Shown piece after piece: positions 11,841 through 19,523 of a stretch of 64,000 nucleotides of DNA (positions within the stretch are counted from its first letter, which is position 1; every line of letters starts with the position of its first letter). Both the position numbers and the translations under genes were made by a program. Origin of the DNA: Andalucia godoyi (lineage: Eukaryota > Discoba > Jakobea > Jakobida > Andaluciidae); the NCBI GenBank assembly GCA_009859145.1, contig VRVR01000006.1, positions 282,096-346,095 of the forward strand. Reading direction: 5' to 3'. The notes beneath the pieces were generated by a model. That model was not told the origin of the DNA and ran no database searches. It worked only from the letters and a program-made list of their open reading frames with translations.

Positions 11841-11992
11841 CGTCTTTGAAAATGCACAGTAAGCTGATTCTGCAAATAATGCACAGCACGCAACACACAC
11901 TCCATACTCCAAACCAATGTATGTACGTATATCTGTATTGTAAGCACTCTTGTCCCAACCCTTTCCCAGTCCCCTGCTCGCTTGTGGTCCAT
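10072..11992 (-). CDS. OB-fold-like protein, three exons
   Basis: Proposed exons on the minus strand are 11992-11675, 11469-11427 and 11303 (or 11300)-10072. Introns are 205 bp (GTACAT...TTTAG) and about 123 bp (GTATGT...GAG or TAG). Phases agree (0, then 1) and give about 530 residues. Exon 1 carries a Gln run, then KRTIELMKKYPNGISS. Exons 2-3 join to WQSLKADFRRGLSS followed by KCDVLEVDVRNI, ILEICDASSSCSMFAYLHRS and APGKTIRVTNAHS, the beta-strand rhythm of an OB fold. This resembles the OB module of the recombination factor HROB, but the match is by eye and weak. A Thr-rich linker and an acidic segment (SELMDLDEDDWKIDYDF) follow. The 5' end is uncertain: another exon may lie upstream, or the ATG of MECVLRAV may be used. 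If HROB-like, it would act in DNA repair (inference). Confidence 0.6.
11637..11668. repeat. GAAAGA/GA microsatellite in an intron
   Basis: Purine-rich simple repeat just inside the first intron of the OB-fold-like gene. On the gene's strand it is a CT-rich tract directly after the GTACATT donor. Confidence 0.8.
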
Positions 11993-12528
11993 GTATCCCG
12001 GTACGTACGTAAAGGGAAGCCAAGTGCTTCAATTCGTGTCCAAATCGCAAACAGATTGAAAAATGGGGGAAATCCGGCGCTGCCACCTATCGTAGAAGCG
12101 AGTATTCTTGCTGGTCTTTGAGCCGACCGAAGTCGATTTCGCATGGCTGCGCATTTCTGTTCTATCTCTGTTCCTACTCGTTACCAAGATGCGATTTCGA
12201 ATATATGCATCGTCCACAACAAGATCTCTTTGTATCTCAAAAATCGTCGCTTTTGGCTGCCTTCCTGCAGAGTTGTGTTTTTTGATTAATTAGGTCATAA
12301 AAGCATCATGCATTTCTGTTTTTCTCTGTGCTGTTCATGTATTCAGTGCATCGGCATGCGCCTGCATCGACAAGGAGCTGCTCAACGGAGTTCTGCACTC
12401 TTGTGTTCTTCTGTGATATCGCCGTTTCACGCCTTGTTCTTGAAGATCCGTGATTGCGCCACTGCCAGCGGACGACAGACAGCCCCATCACGACGCCTGT
12501 CGCGCGCTCACCGGTCCAAAGTGCAACA
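11993..12528. other. Divergent intergenic region
   Basis: About 0.5 kb between the OB-fold-like gene (-) and the CXC gene (+). It contains an inverted partial copy of the 13.7-kb palindromic repeat at 12124-12149. No other gene is seen, though an extra 5' exon of the minus-strand gene could lie near 12000-12150. Confidence 0.5.
12124..12149 (-). repeat. Inverted, partial copy of the 13.7-kb repeat
   Basis: Read on the minus strand these 26 bases are CAGCCATGCGAA followed directly by ATCGACTTCGGTCG. The same two blocks occur at 13742-13783 in plus orientation, there separated by the arm-and-loop sequence of a palindrome. The copy here therefore lacks the palindrome centre. Confidence 0.8.
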
Positions 12529-13469
12529 ATGAGACCAAAAACTGAGGATGACAGCACATTTTACATTGAAAAGTACAGCTCACCGATTGCACCAAACGAA
12601 CTCGCTGATGTCCAGCAGCACTTCCCGCTCTACCCATATCGAGAAACTGTGCAGCCAGAAGCACTTGTGCCAGTGAAACCGTCATCTCCACATCCAGGCA
12701 ATCGTCCTGCGGACCCGTTTGCTGCTGTGGTGTTTTGCACTTGCCGTTTTCTTTTTACTTCTGTTCCTGTCCTGATGTGTTTTCAGAGATTGCGTAAACA
12801 GAATTTGGATATCTACGACGTGTTTGCTGCAACCCTCAACAAATCGCCACAGCATCCTGCTCCTGATGCAACAGTCGACTTGAGCCTTCAATCGCCGGTG
12901 CTTTCGGAATCGCCCATCGACCTGATCATCGACACATCTCCTCGGGACTTGGGATCCCCGGAGCAATCGCAATTTGCACCGCCTGCGCCCACCGTCGTCT
13001 CTGTCATCACATTCGAAGAGGGAGCGCCAGTGTATTTCGATGTTCCAGGGGCAAGCAAACTGGCCTCCCGTGAGACAGCCTGGAGTTGTCGCAGAGCGGA
13101 TGCGCAACCGAAGAACAGGGAAATCCGATGGATCCGTACAAGGTCCTCTTTGAAGGAAAGCTAGTTGAGCCTGCGATGAAGTCTTCTGCTCTCGTGGCAC
13201 TTGCTCCCAAGGGAACAAACCAAGATACGCAACTCCGAGCCATGTTCCAAAAATACCAAAGCCAAGAGACAGTGGAAACGATATCCGTCTCCGAAGCTGG
13301 GATGAAGCATTCAACGGGTGTCGAGCCAATATTGTCAAACGACGGACCGCGCTTCTGTAACTGTAGGAGAGCGAAAAAGAAATGCTCCAACTCACACTGT
13401 CCATGCATCAAGAACAACCGTCGGTGCGCCGCGTGGTGCCACGAAGGCGACTCGTGCGCGAATGTGTGA
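12529..13469 (+). CDS. CXC (tesmin/TSO1-like) domain protein, three exons
   Basis: Proposed exons are 12529-12729, 12787-13029 and 13095-13469, giving 272 residues. Intron 1 (57 bp) ends in a strong TGTTTTCAG acceptor. It is frame-neutral, so either GTG before it could be the donor. Intron 2 (65 bp, GTGTAT...TCGCAG) is needed to move to the frame of the last exon. The C-terminus carries the zinc-binding pattern CNC-x6-C-x4-CPC-x6-C-x3-C-x5-CAN, ending close to the stop. This matches one cysteine-rich repeat of the tesmin/TSO1 CXC family, which binds DNA; usual members have two repeats and this one has a single one. The rest is Ser/Pro-rich and probably disordered, with EKYSSPIAP near the start. 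A frameshift instead of intron 2 cannot be excluded. Confidence 0.65.
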
Positions 13470-13677
13470 CCGAAGGTGGCCACCATGAGAATGATGAGTG
13501 CTGGACATATCCTCTTTGCTCAACGACTGCGCACACGCTGCATCTCGCCCTTCCCTCGACATTCCGACATGCTGGGACTTCTGCGACAGCGCAAGGAGCA
13601 AAAACCTACTTGTCATTGAGAACCTACACCGATAAAAAGGAGGGAGAGCAGGCACAAAGCTTCCAACATATTCAAAG
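13470..13677. other. Short 3' flank of the CXC gene
   Basis: No gene recognised. With the adjoining repeat cluster and the leader of the hyccin-like gene it makes a 450-bp intergenic space. Confidence 0.5.
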
Positions 13678-13783
13678 CACGAGTTCGCATAGGCAGGAAT
13701 CAGGCGAACACGAGTTCGCATGAAAATCGACTTCGGTCGTCCAGCCATGCGAACTCGAGTTCGCCTAAAATCGACTTGGGTCG
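13678..13783. repeat. Palindrome-containing direct-repeat cluster
   Basis: Three related units. CACGAGTTCGCAT occurs at 13678-13690 and again at 13709-13721. Two longer units each hold an inverted repeat (GCGAACACGAGTTCGC at 13704-13719, imperfect; GCGAACTCGAGTTCGC at 13749-13764, a perfect 16-base palindrome). Each of these is followed by an A-rich spacer and ATCGACTTCGGTCGT or ATCGACTTGGGTCGT. The cluster lies about 140 bases upstream of the hyccin-like ATG, so it may be a set of transcription-factor sites, a structured leader, or a small mobile repeat. Confidence 0.85.
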
Positions 13784-13921
13784 TAACAATTCCTCCTATG
13801 TTGGCGAACGACTTCGATTGCATTGCAGTATGCGCTCATCGCCGACAAGACTGATCTGCCGTCTTTTTTTGGATTCGTATCGGCAACATCGGACACAGCT
13901 AAGGTAGAGGTTGGACGGAGA

Positions 13922-15481
13922 ATGAGTACGGTATTTTCCACGTCGCAGAATGTAGTTTCTCGATTCAAGGCGGTTCAAAATCGCCAAGAGTTTGTCGAGT
14001 TGATGAACGAATGCCTTGAGATTCCGTCGAATCTTCTTCCAAGTTTCGCATCGGAGATGCTTTCGTATCCGCGATTTTTCGATCTTTTTCAATCTGCGAT
14101 ATGCGATTTCGAATCCGATTCCATTTCTAATTCTGAGTCGCATTCGCACTCACGACTTGCAAATACTGCGTCTCCGTCGACGACTTCCTTATCCTCTCAC
14201 CACAGCAACAACGCCAATGACAGTGATGGCAATGACAACAAGATGACGGGGTCCATTGTTTATTCGACGTATTCGGCAAGTGAAGTGTGCTGCATGGCGG
14301 TCGCAGAGTGGGTGTGTGCTTCAGACTCGCTTGGTGTTCAGAATCTCGCGCTTTCTCTCATGCCGATCATCATCCGAGAGTCGCTACTGTGCAGAAATGA
14401 GGCGAAAGCATGCCTGGATGCGTGTGTTTTGTCGCTTTTTAACAAGATTGTCGCAGAGAGCAATTCATTTTCCCAGGTTTTTGTCGAAAGTGCCACGGCC
14501 GATCCTACAAGAAATGCAGCGATTGCACAGTCTGGCGAGGTAACGACGACCATTGGTGCAAAACCGGATATCCAGCAGCAACTGCCTGGCTCCCTGGTGT
14601 CGATGTACTCCCTCAGTGCAAAAGCGATGGTCAGCGTGAATGCGACTGGTGGTCTTCCAGCGTCTGGCTCGATGGTGTACGCATTGACAGCTGGAATCCC
14701 AGATATGTCTGTTCCTAGCGTGTTTCACTCGGAAGATGACAAGGTGGCTTCTCGATCGGGCTTGACTCGCGATCGATTGGAAGCCCACAATCTCGCTTCT
14801 CTTTCGAAAAAGAGCTCTGGTCCACCGTCTCTTGTGTCTGGACAAGCTGCAACTGGAGCTAGAGCGGGGGCTCTGGGAATCGCAACAGGCGGCCCTGGGG
14901 GTGGTGTCGGCGTCAATGCTGCAAGCGGGTTTTCGATTGTGCCAGCTGCTGAACTTCCGGAAACAACAAGGGCAATCGCATATGGAAAGATCATGTTGCT
15001 TGTCATGGAGAGATATGCTCAATTCCCTGCACATGTGACTGCAGAATGGCTGCGAACGTGGTGCCGCGTTCTTTCCGTCGGGCGTAAGTTTGACTTTGAC
15101 GTGCGCAACAGTAAGAGTGTACCATTCCTTATATGCCATCACTCGCTGGAAGCTATGGCAGAACTCCAAGTTGCGCTGAAGAGAAATTTCCAGCACAATG
15201 AAGCCACGGTGTCGGAAGCGGCCGTGGATGTGCAGCTTCAGGCAGACGCATCAGCGGTCCACATCGGGTCCGTGGCTCTTGTGCCGATCGCGCAGTTCGC
15301 TGCAAAGGGACTCTATTCCTCGAAAAAGACTGCCGAAACCGTGGACTTGTCTTTGCGCATTCTGCAGATTGTGCACTTGATTTCCTGGCAACAAGATCTC
15401 GTGCACATCCTTCGACTGACAACCGCTGCTCTCGAATCCTGGTGCGATGTTCAGCAATCCCTCCCTGGAACCCACAGATGA
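13922..15481 (+). CDS. Hyccin/FAM126-like protein
   Basis: The hyccin family helps hold phosphatidylinositol 4-kinase III-alpha at the plasma membrane with TTC7 and EFR3. The 519-residue protein starts at the ATG giving MSTVFSTSQNVVSRF; the frame is open upstream without an ATG. Family-like features in order are an alpha-helical N-terminal half with AEWVCASDSLGVQNLALSLM, LVSMYSLSAKA, and the hallmark IPDMSVPSVFHSE at about residues 257-269, which parallels the family's 'iPsLs-PSIYHE'. A later helical block has AIAYGKIMLLVMERY and TAEWLRTWCRVLS. A Gly/Ala-rich insert sits at about 310-335. The single exon's 3' end faces that of the CcmH gene, 99 bases away. I read the family assignment from these motifs; a profile search would decide. 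Confidence 0.7.
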   Translation: MSTVFSTSQNVVSRFKAVQNRQEFVELMNECLEIPSNLLPSFASEMLSYPRFFDLFQSAICDFESDSISNSESHSHSRLANTASPSTTSLSSHHSNNANDSDGNDNKMTGSIVYSTYSASEVCCMAVAEWVCASDSLGVQNLALSLMPIIIRESLLCRNEAKACLDACVLSLFNKIVAESNSFSQVFVESATADPTRNAAIAQSGEVTTTIGAKPDIQQQLPGSLVSMYSLSAKAMVSVNATGGLPASGSMVYALTAGIPDMSVPSVFHSEDDKVASRSGLTRDRLEAHNLASLSKKSSGPPSLVSGQAATGARAGALGIATGGPGGGVGVNAASGFSIVPAAELPETTRAIAYGKIMLLVMERYAQFPAHVTAEWLRTWCRVLSVGRKFDFDVRNSKSVPFLICHHSLEAMAELQVALKRNFQHNEATVSEAAVDVQLQADASAVHIGSVALVPIAQFAAKGLYSSKKTAETVDLSLRILQIVHLISWQQDLVHILRLTTAALESWCDVQQSLPGTHR

Positions 15482-15580
15482 TTAAGATACACCACATACC
15501 CACGAAAGCCGAAATCCCATTTTTTCATTGCTTGTTGTTTCTTCTTTCCTCCTCCCCTCACTTGGATCCAGACGCAACGA

Positions 15581-16060
15581 TTACTGTTGCGACGATGATG
15601 ATGAGCTGGACTGACGTTTCTGTGCAAGGACGCGAGCACGACTTCTCCGTCTCTTCACCAACAGTGCACCAACGAGAATAGATGCGACCGGAAGCGAGTA
15701 AAGCAACAACGTATGTGCGCTAAAGGATGATTCATACAGAATCTTCGGACCAAAACGCTCGACGAGGTACGTCTTGATCTCCTCCTCTTTCTTTCCAAGC
15801 AGCAATTGCTCTCGAATAACGCCTCGCAAATGAATAGAAAATTCCGATTCGCTGCCTTCAATCGACTGATTTGCGCACACAAGACACCGAACTTGCTTAA
15901 ACAGCGACCTTGCCCGCGCTTCTCGATACAAGTCTTCCGGAGACGCAAACCGGTTCAGCGACGGATCGCGTTTTTGCGCCGCAGAGACACGGACGATCGA
16001 TGGCGGTTCTTCAGAACTTACAGACGCCGCATGCAGACACGGAAACAAAGACCACTGCAT
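15581..16060 (-). CDS. ccmH: Cytochrome c maturation protein CcmH (System I)
   Basis: In System I, CcmH is the membrane-anchored thioredoxin-like protein that reduces the apocytochrome c heme-binding cysteines before heme attachment by CcmF. The 159-residue protein has an N-terminal stretch (residues 1-40) unlike bacterial signal peptides, possibly a mitochondrial targeting sequence. It is followed by the family core: VRCLVCANQSI with redox pair Cys59/Cys62, then LRGVIREQLLLGKKEEEIK and VERFGPKILYE. One transmembrane segment lies at about 116-134, followed by a basic, Ser-rich tail. Length and order match bacterial CcmH. A GTAAGT sits at codons 14-15, but no matching acceptor is evident, so I keep one exon. 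The site is inferred to be the mitochondrial intermembrane space side of the inner membrane. Neighbours are typical nuclear genes, so this is a transferred organelle gene rather than bacterial contamination. Confidence 0.92.
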   Translation of the reverse strand: MQWSLFPCLHAASVSSEEPPSIVRVSAAQKRDPSLNRFASPEDLYREARARSLFKQVRCLVCANQSIEGSESEFSIHLRGVIREQLLLGKKEEEIKTYLVERFGPKILYESSFSAHTLLLYSLPVASILVGALLVKRRRSRARVLAQKRQSSSSSSSQQ

Positions 16061-16875
16061 ATGCGCATCAACCACCTTTTTCTGTTTTGTTAAGTCATAA
16101 TCATAATCATAATCATAATCATAATATTAAAACAAGAAGGAGAGCGTGTCGTTTCTGCCAGCAATTTCCCCCTCCATTTTGATGATGCGTTACAGTACAG
16201 TAAGCGTGCGTCTCTCCGTCGTGGTTGAGACTGTGTGACTTGAGGCATGCTTTTTCTTCTTCTTCAAATTGGTCAAATCTCTCTCGGATCTCAATCTTAT
16301 CTTTTTAGAACGCCTTTTTGATCACTTCCCCAACGCTGTGTTTCTCATTCTTCCGTTCTTCGTTTTCTTCCGTTCTCTCTCATTTCGTCATTCTGCGCGA
16401 CATTTTCGATCGTGAAGAAAAAACAGGAAGGAAAAAGAAAAAAATAATAAAAAGAGAAGAAAAACAAAGAGCCAAGCACGTGTCCTGTGTTGTAAGTGGG
16501 ATTGGAAATCGAGGAAACGACGAGACAGCTGGACTTTTTTCGGTGTGTGGTGCTGGTGGCCTAGGAGTTCGAAAATATCACTTCAAATATTCTGGTATTT
16601 TAGTAGGCATTCATCGCTATTGTCGTTATCATCATTGTTATTATTACTATTATCTTCTGTTTACTGCTGTACGTCTTTTCTCCTTTTGTTCTTTCCAGGT
16701 CTACTTTGCATGCTGTATTGGCCGTCAGGAAAACGACCCATTTCTCGTCGATCGTTGGTTCTACAAGATTTCGTAGTATTTCCAAAGGTTGTTTCGTAGA
16801 GAGAGATAGAGAGAGAGAGATACATAGATACGTTGTCGGAAGCTGGGGCGGTTGTTTGAGTTTGAGAGGTAACGA
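16061..16875. other. Intergenic/5' leader region
   Basis: Contains a (TCATAA)n repeat at about 16095-16130, poly-pyrimidine stretches and a GA tract (about 16799-16821) just before the DHHC gene. The long frame at 16318-16776 on + has low-complexity Lys and Tyr runs and no motif, so it is judged leader sequence. Diverging CcmH and DHHC promoters are expected here. Confidence 0.55.
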
Positions 16876-18732
16876 ATGAGCTCCGACTTGCAGATTGCGT
16901 CACCTTCTCCAGAACCGATTCCTTCGAATGGAAGCAGCGACAGCAACAATCGGTTTTCATCGGCATCGTCGATTGACGATGTTGCGGTTTTGCAAGTTGC
17001 GAACCCGGAAATGAAACATCAGTTTGTGCGTTTGTACAAGACGTTTCCGGGTCGAAACAGATTTCTGTGTGGCGGTCGGATGATGGTGGGTCCCGATTGG
17101 AAGATTCTTTGCTATGCATATCTGCTCATGTCTGCGCCAATGATTGTGTTTTACGTGCTGGTTGCTCCGAAAGTCACAGAGTACATATCCATGTCACTTC
17201 CCATCATAGTTGGATTCCTGCATCTGATCGTGCTGGTGTCGTTATTCGTTACGGCCACCGCTGATCCTGGAATCGTACCACGGGCGCCTCCTGAGCCTCC
17301 TGTCGATCCTGAGAATCCTCGACCGGCCAATCCGCCTTGGAAGGAAATCGAAGTGAGCGGCAGGAAGATAAGAGTCAAGTACTGCCAGACATGCCGCGTG
17401 TATCGACCACCCAGAGCCACGCATTGCGGAACGTGCAATAACTGTGTGTTGCGATTTGATCATCACTGTCCGTGGACCGGAACATGCATTGGCGAGCGGA
17501 ACTATCGATACTTCCTGATATTTGTTTGGTCGATTACGTTCATGTGCTGCTTCGTGGTTTGCGTATGCATCGCATTGTTGGCGGTGATCACCGCAAACAA
17601 CGAAAGCAAGTACTCGGGGGCAGACATGTTTTGGGAAGCGATTGCGGAAGTGCCGGCTGCGGTTGCGGTCATTGTGTTTGGGCTCTTTTCGATGTGTTGC
17701 CTCAGTGGTTTGACATGCTATCATTGTGGACTGACTTGCAAGAACATGACAACGAATGAAGATTTTAAGCACTATGGAATTGAAAAGGAAAGGTCGCCAT
17801 ACGACCACGGTTGCAAGAAGAATTGCCAGCTGGTGCTCTGCGGATCAGTCTCAAAAAGTTTCTTCAACTGGAGAGCACTCATTCCAGCGCCTCCTGACCA
17901 TCAAAATCCAAAGGTTGCGCAAAAAGCGAAGCGGATGGAAGCATTGCGAGCGCAAGTCGCTCAAGGCCAAGCAGAAACGAACGCCACAGGCCTACAGCTA
18001 TTTTCTCCTGCTCCCGTTGCCGCTGTCGCATCCGTGGAATTTTCCAAGCCTGATTCGTCTGTTTCAAATCCCAGCGTTTCAAATCCCAGCGTTTCAAATC
18101 CGTCTATATCGAGCTTTCCAACACCAAGCCCTCCTTCCCTTGACATGTCATCCGTGGTCCAAAATTCGACAACGAATGCAAAGCCACCGCGAGCACGGTC
18201 GCAGTCTGTCTCTATGGCGGGGGCTGCAAGCACCACTTCCAGCAACAGTAACAGCAACCACCGTCACCACTCATCATCGTCGTCATCATCATCGTCATCG
18301 GAAATCACACCGAGAAACTCGGGAAGCTTTACTTCAGATTCTTATTCGCCGTCAGCAGCCTCGGTGTCTCAGGTTACTGCCGAAGTCGCATCGACACCCA
18401 CGAATGGCGACACGGAATTGCGAACCCCCACGGGGGCTGCTGCAAGTTCCCACAGACCTCGTCGACTAAGCTGGACATCATCGACTGCGAAGGATGATCT
18501 GGCGCGATCTCAGCCACTTCCGCTTTCGGCAGCTCCAAGTAATATTTATTCATCCGTCCCCGAGAATTCATTGGCGGCACGAACGGCTTCGGCGGTATCA
18601 TTTTCATTGACACCGCAGTCTTGCGAGCCAGGTGCCGAAGGAAATGTGCATCCATTTGCCATTTCCCAGGGTTCGGACTCGAATCTTTCTGAAGAGGAAC
18701 GGACTTCTTCTCACAAATATAGATCTCCATAA
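16876..18732 (+). CDS. DHHC-type protein S-palmitoyltransferase
   Basis: Transfers palmitate to cysteines of membrane-associated proteins. The protein has 618 residues. Residues 1-75 are a Ser-rich N-terminus, then come two transmembrane segments (about 76-100 and 107-130) ending in the family motif TADPGIVPR. The cysteine-rich domain (about 173-225) has [22 protein letters not shown] and the catalytic DHHC at 195-198 in [17 protein letters not shown]. Two more transmembrane segments follow (about 208-238 and 255-280), then the TTNE form of the TTxE motif. Residues about 300-618 are a Ser/Pro-rich disordered tail with three copies of the pentapeptide VSNPS and a Ser run. The architecture resembles Erf2/plant PAT enzymes of endomembranes. 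All catalytic residues are present. Confidence 0.95.
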   Translation: MSSDLQIASPSPEPIPSNGSSDSNNRFSSASSIDDVAVLQVANPEMKHQFVRLYKTFPGRNRFLCGGRMMVGPDWKILCYAYLLMSAPMIVFYVLVAPKVTEYISMSLPIIVGFLHLIVLVSLFVTATADPGIVPRAPPEPPVDPENPRPANPPWKEIEVSGRKIRVKYCQTCRVYRPPRATHCGTCNNCVLRFDHHCPWTGTCIGERNYRYFLIFVWSITFMCCFVVCVCIALLAVITANNESKYSGADMFWEAIAEVPAAVAVIVFGLFSMCCLSGLTCYHCGLTCKNMTTNEDFKHYGIEKERSPYDHGCKKNCQLVLCGSVSKSFFNWRALIPAPPDHQNPKVAQKAKRMEALRAQVAQGQAETNATGLQLFSPAPVAAVASVEFSKPDSSVSNPSVSNPSVSNPSISSFPTPSPPSLDMSSVVQNSTTNAKPPRARSQSVSMAGAASTTSSNSNSNHRHHSSSSSSSSSSEITPRNSGSFTSDSYSPSAASVSQVTAEVASTPTNGDTELRTPTGAAASSHRPRRLSWTSSTAKDDLARSQPLPLSAAPSNIYSSVPENSLAARTASAVSFSLTPQSCEPGAEGNVHPFAISQGSDSNLSEEERTSSHKYRSP

Positions 18733-18858
18733 GATACTGGAGACGAAAACCCTTCCTGGACGTAAAACTCCTGTGTTACAAAAGAACAGCAATGGAACTC
18801 CAAAAAATCCAAGGCGCACATGCACCCGCACAAGCACAAACAGACACTGGGATGGCGT

Positions 18859-19134
18859 CTAGAAGCTCCCTCTCCGGAGAAGCTGAACTCTGAAGCTAGT
18901 GACCTCGGCAGACGGAAACGACGAGGTTCGTTTGGACTCTTGGACAGCAAGACGATCGAGAGGAATCAGGATGAGGAAAAAGTACAGGACAAAGATCACA
19001 GTCAGCGAAAGCCCGAGTTGGAACTTTGCTTGCAGCGGAATCGTCTCAAACACGTGCGTTGCAAACTCTGGGATCTTAAAGCGACCCAGAATATAGCCCA
19101 GAATAATGAAGAATATTGAAGATTTCAGCGCCAT
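18859..19134 (-). CDS. Small membrane protein, unknown
   Basis: 91 residues from ATG to TAG with two hydrophobic segments: a short one at about 5-17 (SIFFIILGYILG) and a clear one at about 42-59 (LSLTVIFVLYFFLILIP). A basic, Ser-rich C-terminus follows. The composition is far from the low-complexity noise around it. The gene would be convergent with the DHHC gene and divergent from the EF-hand gene. I do not recognise a family. A small organelle membrane subunit is conceivable but not shown. Confidence 0.5.
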   Translation of the reverse strand: MALKSSIFFIILGYILGRFKIPEFATHVFETIPLQAKFQLGLSLTVIFVLYFFLILIPLDRLAVQESKRTSSFPSAEVTSFRVQLLRRGSF

Positions 19135-19523
19135 TCCAAATCTTGAGAAGCAACCAACATATATATATATATTATAATAATAATAATAAAAACACGACAG
19201 AAATGACTCTTATGTAATTTAAAAAAGAGATTGCAAAGGAAAGAAAGAAATCCTAGCAGCCTTGAGCCTTTGATTCTAGGTCTGTGTTTTGTCAAGCTCG
19301 GAAAAGGATGGGGATTGCCTGTCTGCGCAACCAAGGAACTATGGGTTTTGCTGTCCAAATCCAAACTCCGAAGTTTCGATGATGTCAATCTTGGCTGAAT
19401 GCTAAACAATAGCCAATTATTGTTTTGTTTTTTCTTCTTCTTTTTTCTCTTTCGACATTTTTTATAGTCTTGGGGGTTCCATAGGCGGGACCAGGTAGGA
19501 GAAAGAAGGGCAAAGGTCAGATC
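19135..19523. other. Divergent intergenic region with AT microsatellite
   Basis: Holds an (AT)n/(TAA)n run at about 19158-19192 and a TTC/TTTTC-rich stretch just before the EF-hand gene. No gene recognised. Confidence 0.6.

Noticed and set aside
12682-13404. 240-codon minus-strand frame over the CXC gene
   Set aside because: It lies antisense to the plus-strand exons, which carry the cysteine motif and good splice sites; the antisense product has no motif.
14465-15196. 243-codon minus-strand frame over the hyccin-like gene
   Set aside because: Antisense shadow with no recognisable domain, opposite a gene with family motifs.
16318-16776. 152-codon frame before the DHHC gene
   Set aside because: No ATG at its beginning, Lys and Tyr runs from simple repeats, and it lies where a 5' leader is expected.
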